64,000 nt of DNA from Wurfbainia villosa. Its lineage: Eukaryota > Streptophyta > Magnoliopsida > Zingiberales > Zingiberaceae. The DNA lies in contig CM046004.1 in NCBI GenBank assembly GCA_025175895.1, forward strand, positions 16,665,011-16,729,010, in the 5' to 3' direction. The position numbers and the translations under genes were made by a program. Below are positions 55,594 through 64,000 of the stretch, piece by piece. Within the stretch, counting starts at the first letter, position 1; each line of letters opens with the position of its first letter. Below the pieces are notes generated by a model. The model worked only from the letters and a program-made list of their open reading frames with translations. It had not been told where the DNA came from and did not search any database.

Positions 55594-57073
55594 TGTAGAG
55601 GATCTCGTGACTGCTAGAAGGGGGGGGGGTGAATAGCACGTTCATCATTTGTGATGGATCTCGATCGCGCTTGCTATAAAATGTGTTATACGCAGCAGAA
55701 ATAGAAATCATACAATACAAACACACAAACACGATCACAACACAAGGATATAATGTGGTTCAGAACCGAATGGTTCATACTCCACGGATCAAGCTCAAAC
55801 GAGCTCTAGCGATGCATACAACACCACTAATCAAATAAACTCCTTCTCGACAACAAGTTGGAGGTGGAGAAACCTCGTACAATGTATTACAATAGTAATG
55901 AATACAAATACAAGATAATATAAATAAACTACACAAATACAAGTAAAGAAACACTTTATAATTGTGAACTTGGATGCTTGCTTTGTGGTTGCTTGAATTG
56001 CACTTGGAGACCCTGATTTACAGTAACAAATCGCCCCAAAACTCCTCAAGAGCCGATGGTGAATCCTTCCTCCACGAGCTCCCTTTAAAGTTGCTCCTTG
56101 GGCTGGATTTTGCCTATCAGTCGACTAATCGGGACCATCAGTCGACTGCTCCTGTAGCCGTTATCTCACAACAACATGAAACACATCGGATAAGTCCAAC
56201 GGATACACCATCAGTTGACTGATCATACCCATTAGTCAAATGATGGCTCAATCAGTCGAGTGTTCGGGTCGATCACTCGACTAGAGAGCCTTCTATGCCC
56301 GAGATCCCGGCCATCGATCGGCAGATCACGGATCGATCGGCTGCTCAACCACGATCATTGCCGAAGTCTCGCGAACAAACCCTAGTTGACTCCCACCAGT
56401 CGACTGACCCATGGTTCAAGTCGACTGATACATCTCAAACATGAGGTTTTAACCCAAGTATGGTGCCCCCATACTTGCTAGACCACCTGTAGCCTAGACC
56501 TAAGTCTTCTAGCCACCTCCGTCAGCCTCGCGCCTATCAGATCCCTCCAAGTCATCCATGACTTGTTCATCCATACGCTAGCCTTCAGGTGCTTCCATTG
56601 GCTATTGTCATGCTAACGGTGTCTACACTGCCAAGGCACATTGGGCTTACGCTGCCAAGACCACGCTTGGACTTTACGCCGCCAACCATTGGACTTATGT
56701 TGCCAAGACTCCCGCTTGGACTTTACACAGCCAATTTTCCCCTTGGACTTTCCAAATGCCAAGACTCAAGCTTGGACTTTCCTTTGTCAACCCATGTTGG
56801 ACTTCCCATGCCAAGACCCATGCTTGGACTTTCCTTTGCCAACCCATGTTGGACTTTCCCTTGCCAAGACTCATGCTTGGACTTTACATGTCAAGTACTC
56901 AAGACTTGGACTTTCCTAATTCCAAGTGTCCCACTTGGACTTTCCATGCCAAGTACCCATGACTTGGACTTTACCATGACAATCACATTGTCATACATTT
57001 TGTCGAACATCAAAATATCACTCGAGACAGACTCGAGTCCGGTCAATCGTGACCTGGGGCGACTGTACCAATA
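55594..57073 (-). repeat. R9 3' LTR
   Basis: 1480 bp; the ends are mutated (TGTAGAGG at 55594; CCAATA at 57073). Palindromes at 56117-56420, partly scrambled at 56300-56370. Hairpin units (minus) at 56630-56985. A run of ten G at 55620-55629 corresponds to the C-rich terminal motif. Confidence 0.9.
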
Positions 57074-57771
57074 ATCTTCCCCTTTTTGATGTTTGACAAA
57101 ACCACATACCTTTGAGTTAGAACACTAACTCAAATCTCCTCACCAATTATCCCAAATTGGTAATCCCATAACTTCTCCCATAAAAATCTCCCCCTTTTTG
57201 ACTAACATCAAAAATGTTCTCTCCAAGGAGGTCAATGTCTCATATCCCAATAAGATCTTACAATCTCCCCCTTAGTCCAAAAATATCTAGGATGTCTACA
57301 ATCTTCCTAGTGATAAGTCTCATATCACTCAAGAGAGGCAATCCTACAAACTCTCTCAATTTCCAAATTGGTTATCTCAAAATTCCATTTCTCCCCCTCA
57401 TGAGGAAAAATAACATCCATCATCCCATGATGGATACCTCCCCTTAAAGGCTTGCTCCCCCTTGATCATTGCACCAATAATGTCCTTGGGAAGTCCGTAA
57501 GCCAATAGGAACTCTAAACCATCAAAATTAAGGTTAATAGTTCAACATTGAACTTTCCCATATCTTAAATTTGATACATCCTAAAAACTCTCCTAATCCA
57601 TATCTAATGGATTTTCACCCTTTATCATGCTTCCCAAAGCATATCCTAGGGTTAGGAGTAGTTAGGGAACCCTAACATAGCTGAAAATGGGCTAAACATA
57701 CCATGTTTTCCCAAAATCAGCATTGGCAGTCAACTTTATCAGGCAACAGTCAACTGCCCTCATCATTAGTC
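57074..57771 (-). other. R9 polypurine tract and spacer, first piece
   Basis: PPT (minus CAAAAAGGGGAAGAT) at 57074-57088, a second copy at 57187-57201, then spacer like R4 16430-17115. No ORF conserved among relatives. Ends at the S5 insertion. Confidence 0.85.
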
Positions 57772-59989
57772 TGTTAGTAATATATGTGAGATGTCCTAAG
57801 GCAATTGCCTTATGTTTGAATCATTTATATGATAAATGAAGATTCTCTATTTGAGTATACATGTTTTCATGTATTTGATTAGATCTTAAACTCATTTACT
57901 GAATGTCCATGATACGATTCACAGCATGAGAGAATTTGTGATTGGATCACAACTAGTGAGTATCTCTACATGTGTAATTGTGATGTATCAGAATTATCCC
58001 TAGTCGATGAATTGATGGATTTGGACACCATCAATTCTGTCGAGACTAGCACGAGGTATACTCCTTGGTGTATCCAAGCAGCTGATTCTCACTGGCTGGA
58101 GACATTGTAATGTCCAGAGTTAATCGTGGATGCTAGTTATGGTAACTAGTTCATTGGAGTGACTAGCCGTAAGACTTCATATGGTTCTCTATATATATAG
58201 ATATGTCAATGAAGTTCTTACTGTAGCTTAAGTGCGATGTTCCTTTAACTTGCGGTATTCAAGTCATCTTGATCATGAAGACTTATACTTTGACATCTTA
58301 AGCAAGCATCTCTGAGGAGATGTGGACCCGGGATGATTGGATATAAGTCGAAGTGATCGAAAGTGTTTGAATAGGCTATAAAGGATTCACCACTCCTTGT
58401 GAGGAGATGTATACCCATGTCCTCTCGTCGGATTGTTACTAAAGTCTTTGGCTAAAGCATTACATGTTTAGAGTAAGGTACTCTTCGATACATGTGCAGT
58501 AACTAGAATCCATAGGACGAGGAAATGATACTTGGGCTAGGTGTGACATAGTCAACCAAGTGGGGACTGACACTATAGACCATGTTCTGAACCAAGTAGG
58601 TATAAGATGAGTGAAGGGAATGAGACACGATTCAGTGTAGCTGCTGAAAGATTTCAGAAATAGTTCTGGATCAACCGTTGATCTTTTCGGTTAATTGGGG
58701 ATCATGATGTACTACTAGGTGCCACTCATGATCGTTCTATAATTAATGGTTAATTATAGACGGCCAACATAAACCGAGAACCTATTTGGTCACACGCACA
58801 ACGAGCGTAATCCGAAGGATTTAAAATGAGCTTGAGAATGAGATTTTCAGACCGAGAGAAACTAGGTTTGGTTGGACCAAACAAGTAGCGAGCATGAAAT
58901 CGTTTCAGTCGCAATGGAAGTGTTGATGGGCCATGTCTTATGAAGACATAATGGATGAACCAAATTGGTTTGGTTCTAATCCAATGGAGGAGAATAAACC
59001 AAAGGAGTTTGGTTTGTTTTAAACGAATGAACCAAAGTTGGTTCAGTTCATTTTAACTTAAAATAGACCAATATGGTTTGGTTTATTTTAACTTAAATTA
59101 ATGGAGTGGGTTAACGGGCTTTTGGTTATGATCCGATAACCATTAAGAGAATTTGTTCTCTATAAAATAGGGCTTAAGGGTTTTGTTAAGCCCTAATCCA
59201 AGCAATCCCTAGTTGCCGCCCACCCCTCCTCTCCTCTAGTGGTCGGCGCTCAACCCTAGCCGTCGCCCAGCTTTGTGCCACCATCCAAGCTAGTTTTCGG
59301 CGTCCAAGCTTCAACTGGTGATCCTCCGGCGACCCTCCGGTGATCTTCTTTGGGTCCGGCGACAAGGTGAGCATCAAGCTTCCTTATTTGGCCGACCCCT
59401 ATTCCTCCACCAAAGCTGTATAGTTTTCTGGACAGCTTGTTTATTTCGTGTCGGAGCGTCGTTTGGATGACGTTTGAAGCTCCGACAGTGGCTTCCTTAC
59501 CGGGGATTCAATCTCCGGTAATCCTCATAGGTGGAGGACGAAGGATTCATCAAACGATTGACGAATACCTCTCCGGAGAAGAGAGTTTTTGAGGACTCGT
59601 TTTGGATCCGAATTTTTTATTCGGATTGTGATCTTCTCTCGATCACATCGTCTTCAACACGAGGCTAGTAACTCGTACGAAGATGAGGCTCGTGACTTTG
59701 TGAAGTCATCCTGAAGATACTCGGTGTGGATACGGATAGAGGCGAGTCTAGCGAGGATCGCTCCGGTTGATGTCTTTCCCGCTACATGTGATACGTCAGG
59801 TATACGTAGTATAAAATTCTTTTTATTGCAAAATTTGAATTTATGGTTATGTCTACACATGTTGTACTATGCATGCGTGTGGTGTGTGTGTTGTAATAAA
59901 TTAGATTTATTATTTTTATTTCTTCCGTTGTGAACATGTTTACGAAACATATTCGAACACACACTCGTCGCGGTGCCAGAAACCCAACA
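57772..59989 (+). mobile_element. S5: solo LTR of an unrelated family
   Basis: 2218 bp, TGTTAGTAATATATG...CAGAAACCCAACA, flanked by tagtc (57767-57771) and cagtc (59990-59994), a TSD with one change. TATAAAATAG at about 59162. It contains repeated ACCAAATTGGTTTGGTT-like words at 58950-59090. The strand follows the position of the TATA box. Family unknown. Confidence 0.8.
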
Positions 59990-61019
59990 CAGTCGACTGC
60001 CAACAAGGGCAGTCAACTGATAACTAAAAAAATCTGATTTTTAATTATCAGAATCGAATTTTATAAATTCATAAATAATTATACGTAATTCAAAAAATCA
60101 TGAAACTTCATACGTATAATACTTATGACCAATACAATGGGTAAAAAATATTTGAAATATATTTTATTCATAAAATAGTGAAATTGATACAAAGTTCAAC
60201 AGTGAAGAAAAACTTCAATGTTTTAGCTCATTTTGTATCAACTTCATCAATGGTGATTGCTATCAAAAGATAGACTTCACCAAGGTTTCCTAAAATGATT
60301 TTAAAATGTTTTTGAAAACCTATATTGGATCATGTTCTTTGGACTTAATGTGCATGGCTTGAACATAAGCTTTCCCAATGATCCATGAATAATATAAAAT
60401 GAGTTTAGGTTCATCTAGATGCAAAAACTATGCACCTTGAACTCAAATCATATCCTAGCATCTCACATGTATCTAGGGTGTATCAATACACATACATGGA
60501 AATGTAATGTGAGATGTGGATTTTGTTCATCCTAATCTAGGGTTTCATGCATTTTCTAAGGAAACTCTACTTGATTCCCTTATATATGGGACTTCAAGTC
60601 ATGCCATAGTCCTTAAATCAATTTTAATCAAATTAAATGCATGAATGATCATGGCATAAATGATAACATAATTAAGCATGGCCAATGATCATGATATCAT
60701 GACATATGATGGAATCTAAGCATACATGACATTAAAACCTAAATCCTAAGCATGATCATGACATATTAGATAATTAAAAATACATATGATGTCATGACAT
60801 GTTATATGGCAATCAAAACATGACAAATAAAGTGTAAAGTTACATAATACCTAAATTTTAATATTAATTGTCATTTGTTATACTTAAGTACATTTTGCCA
60901 TAATACCAAAAGTCTCCGAAGTGTGCCAAAACCCAAAATGACACACAAAGACCTCTAAACCTAAATTGTGACAATTTGATTGATTTTTTATAATCCCCAA
61001 AAATATATTAGCACATCCT
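59990..61019 (-). other. R9 spacer, second piece
   Basis: Continues 57771; homologous to R3 8230-9110 and R4 17110-17880. AT-rich, no ORF. Confidence 0.85.
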
Positions 61020-62888
61020 TGTAGAGATGTATACTGAAAAGTCTATCTTTGTATGAACATCTTTATTTTGAAATAAGAATCACATGATCATTGTTTGCAT
61101 ATTTTTATGGTTATGCATATTGTCTAATACATTACATTGTAGATAATATGGTGTGTGGTGTCACACGGGAGATCATGTTATCAGCTCCTTATAAAGTATA
61201 AGTAAAGGCTCACAACCGAGATGACTTTGGACAAACCATTGGAATGGTTGTAGTATGATTTGGTATTGGTTTGTCTTGACCATAGAATCACACTAGTACA
61301 CTTTGTGTGTATTTAGCATGACCGACTTAGAGGTGATTCGATTTATTACTGACTACATAATTGAATCGGACCTCAGATATTATATTGTACATACTCTTAA
61401 TCCTGATATAATAACGGGCACATATACTTAGTATTCATTTCTTTGATTTACCAATGGGCAAGATTTATAGATTAAATCGATAGGCTCGGTAAGTTGGGAA
61501 ATGATATTATTTATACGGTGTGCGTTGATTATAGGAGGAAATTGTGTCCTATATATTAGGATGATGATGTCCCCTTGAGGAGCTCATAAGGTTCATCATG
61601 TAAAACCTACAGGTGGACTTAGTCCGACATGATGAAAAGGTTGAGTGGTACTACTCATGGAGTTAGATGTTGATTAATTAATGGTCAGTAAATTAATTAA
61701 TCGATAGACATTCGAGATCTTAAACACGGGGAGAAAATATACATATAATATATGGAGCCCATATTAACTTATGGGGGTTGGTGAGGTAGATCAATGATAA
61801 TCCTCTAGTGGATTGGATTATCATTAATGGATCAGACTTTATGTGGGCTTGATCCATTGGGTGGCCAAGATCCAACTCCTCCTCATGGTCCCTATTGTAG
61901 CCTATTAATACCTCATGAAGCCTAGATCCAATGGATGGAAACAAAACTCTAGATCCAAAGGTAGAGATTAAATCTCTAGATACGACGGTTGAGATTAAAT
62001 CTCTAGATCCGACGGTTGAGATTAAATCCCTAGAACCAATGGTGGAGATTAAAACAAGGCTTATCCCTAAACTCTATAAAAGGAGACTTTAGGGTTGGCG
62101 TGGAGGAGAAGAATCAAGGGGAGAGGCTAGGGTTTTGGGCGGCAAGGAGCATAGGGAGTTGGCGGCACCAAATAAAGAAACTCTTTCCTTATCTTCTTCT
62201 TCCTCAAGATGGCCGGCGCCCATACAGCTTTTCCAGCCCTTGGCCGGCGTCCAAACCAGCCTCTTCTCCTCTCTTTGGCCGGTGGAAACATAGCTTAAGG
62301 TCTTCCCTTGGAGCTTGTGGCCGGCATTCATCTTTCTCATCCTTTTCCTTGTTGGCCGGCGGCAAGCAACTTGCTTGTTGCTTGTTGGTTAACTAAAGGA
62401 AGGAGAAGGGTCTTGTTTCTATTCTTCCTCTTGTTCAGAGTGAGCAAGGAAGGAAGATTGGTGATCTAGGAGCTTCAACTTTTGGTAGACCATCGCCCAC
62501 ACGACGTCCAAAAGGAGGAAGGTCATACAATAGAAGATTGAGAGGTATAACACTTATCCATCTTCATATGTAACATGTTTGTAATTGTTTTCAATTATAT
62601 ATGCATGAAATATTCTGTTTTGTGGCTAAATATACTTGGACCCCGAACATAAACACAAAAGCCGACGATCCGTACATCGTCTATTCCGTGGCCATTCGTA
62701 GAATAGAGGTTGGTCGCTTGAACAACAAGTTTGTTCAAGTGACTACTCTAATCGAATAGCATGACGATGACAAGGTTGCTTGGGCAATCGTTCTTGTCAA
62801 GGATAATTTTTTTTTATCCGGGGACGTAGAAGGGATCGCCATGAACAAGCGACTGAGTTAAAATGGGAAGCGAAGTTTCCTACCGTCA
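61020..62888 (+). repeat. R10 5' LTR
   Basis: 1869 bp. It starts TGTAGAGATGTATACTG and ends early at ACCGTCA: compared with R5 about 65 bp before the end are lost. 27-bp array 61949-62056, TATAAAAG at 62075-62082. The region after TATA differs markedly from R5. Confidence 0.88.
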
Positions 62889-62890
62889 AG

Positions 62891-62902
62891 TGGTATCATA
62901 GC
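62891..62902 (+). other. R10 primer binding site
   Basis: TGGTATCATAGC, one mismatch from the tRNA-iMet site. Confidence 0.9.
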
Positions 62903-63951
62903 CATGGTTTCCGGTTTTGTGTGTTTAGGATTCGGTTACTTTTATGCACTTTTCATATATTATATGTGTCGGATAATAGTAGGATATGCGTAGGTTAACT
63001 CTTTGGTTGCAGGCATAGGATCCAACTATTATGGCCATATGTGTGTATGTGATTGTATGTGTGTAATTGTATATTTTGTTGAATCCTCGGGGTTGACGAG
63101 GCTAGTATTTAATTTTTTATAAATTAGATATGACATTGTTTAGCCACTCTTTTTATTTTAGTTTACTTTCAATCTAGATTTCATGTACACTCCCTCGTGG
63201 AGTATAGGATTGATGGATGTAAATTAAAATAGTTTTTTTAGTCTCGGCTCGGATCTCCGGATGGCTCATACATGGCGTAGGAGGAGCGGACGAGATGGCG
63301 ATGCAACGGGAGACATATTGAAGAAAAAAGCCATAATAGTTGGAAAATATTTATTTTTCATATTTATTGCTTATTTTTTGATATGCATGTCGTAGGCTAG
63401 AAAATTCTTCAATTTCAAATTACTAAGTGGGAGAGGGATATTTTTATAAATTCTCACGGCCTCCATTACAATTTGACATGTGATGCAAACAAACTTGCGC
63501 GTCGGCTCTGAGTGCCTTCCTCCCCATCGGATGAGTTTGTTTGCGGATCACAAGGTCGAATATGGTTATAGAGAATTATTAAGGAGCGTGTGTACTTCCC
63601 CATCGAAAGGTATATAACTCGAGATAATTACCTTGGTACCGAGTAATAGTGAACACTTAGATACAAATATAAGTATCCTCCCCATCGGAGTCACTGCTTT
63701 TATTTGTAGGGACAAAGAGGAACCAACTATTAATTTTACTTGTCAAAAATTTAGGTTGACAAGATAGTAAAATTAATGGATAAAACCTCCTCTTACAAAT
63801 GTAGAATTCGTATACGTCCACACTATCGTGGCATACAATATTCTCGGTGTTTTGAGGTGTTGGTTGATTTTAAAATTTTATTGTTTAAGGAATCAATAAT
63901 TTTTTGAAATCTAATGTTTTGATCTATGTGATTCTTAGGTTTTCTTTCAAA
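62903..63951 (+). other. R10 untranslated leader
   Basis: Colinear with R5 33063-34108; no credible ORF. Confidence 0.8.
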
Positions 63952-64000
63952 ATGACTTTCAACCCGCTTGCTGTGATACTGAAAGAGAATAAACTTACTG
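63952..64000 (+). CDS. R10 gag, first 16 codons (runs off the window)
   Basis: ATG 63952, M-T-F-N-P-L-A-V-I-L-K-E-N-K-L-T, open to the window edge. The same start as R5 gag at 34109, here without any disruption so far. Whether R10 keeps an intact gag-pol cannot be seen. Confidence 0.75.
   Translation, partial: MTFNPLAVILKENKLT

Larger units (their letters stand above)
55594..64000 (-). mobile_element. R9: minus-strand element of the R3/R4 family (3' half)
   Basis: 3' LTR, PPT and spacer of a minus-oriented element inserted in R8 gag (left flank ggtag). Its spacer (57091-57771 and 59990-61019) is homologous to those of R3 and R4 and is interrupted by S5 and R10. Gag and 5' LTR are beyond the right edge, so gag-only status is inferred. 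Confidence 0.85.
61020..64000 (+). mobile_element. R10: second copy of the R5 family (5' part)
   Basis: Inserted in the R9 spacer (left flank atcct, 61015-61019). 5' LTR, PBS, leader and the first 16 gag codons are inside the window; the rest lies to the right. Close to R5 throughout. Confidence 0.92.

Noticed and set aside
59186..60006. Short ORFs around 59186-60006
   Set aside because: Located in the leader-like part of solo LTR S5, on both strands, with no motif.

Overview
This 64 kb window looks like intergenic DNA from a seed plant with a large, retrotransposon-rich genome. The evidence is Ty1-copia LTRs with the tRNA-iMet primer site TGGTATCAGAGC, a Tat/Athila-type Ty3-gypsy element, a Tekay/Del-like long LTR, and a start context AACAATGGC that matches the plant consensus. 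I see no intact host gene, rRNA, tRNA gene or CRISPR array. Almost every base belongs to an LTR retrotransposon or its remains. A monocot is plausible but cannot be shown from sequence alone.

The layout is a set of nested insertions, mostly dated relative to each other by exact 5-bp target-site duplications (TSDs). R1 (1-5956, +) is an old SIRE-like copia element; it carries solo LTR S1 (3569-5290) and is cut at 5957 by R2. R2 (+, 5957 to beyond 53617) is a gag-only element of only a few kb stretched over more than 47 kb by later insertions: R3 (6126-12242, -, TSD attat) and solo LTR S2 (12824-13868, ttagg) in its 5' LTR; Tekay-like solo LTR S3 (to 27167), solo LTR S4 (27312-28895, aattg) in its gag; R5 (31010-39662, +, aggaa) and R6 (40127-52073, +, tagtt) downstream; and R8 (53618 on) in its 3' LTR. 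R4 (15098-23770, -, ccctg) sits in S3; R7 (41471-46967, +, ctaga) sits in an LTR of R6; R9 (55594 on, -) sits in R8; solo LTR S5 (57772-59989) and R10 (61020 on, +) sit in R9. Nesting reaches five levels (R1 > R2 > R8 > R9 > R10).

Three element classes matter. (1) Gag-only, non-autonomous copia-type elements (R2, R3, R4, R7, probably R9) resemble the TR-GAG class: LTR, tRNA-iMet PBS, gag, long spacer, polypurine tract, LTR, with no pol. R2, R3 and R4 share a Gag without the central UBN2/capsid-like part but with an acidic Ser/Glu linker, two CCHC knuckles and a C-terminal EYLVNPRSSN motif. (2) Pol-bearing copia elements (R1, R5) could once have supplied enzymes, but both are broken; R8 and R10 are cut or leave the window before pol. 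(3) R6 is a pol-less Ty3-gypsy derivative.

The best candidates for something undescribed are: (a) a self-complementary motif, core CAGTCGACTG, clustered just upstream of the TATA box in LTRs of several different families and also upstream of an internal gene in R4; (b) that internal R4 gene, which appears to have its own promoter, a consensus ATG and a GT-AG intron and lies where pol would be; (c) arrays of ~29-bp CCAAG...CTTGG hairpin units in U3, with matched arm changes; and (d) blocks where the palindrome clusters are scrambled between the two LTRs of one element although the flanks agree.
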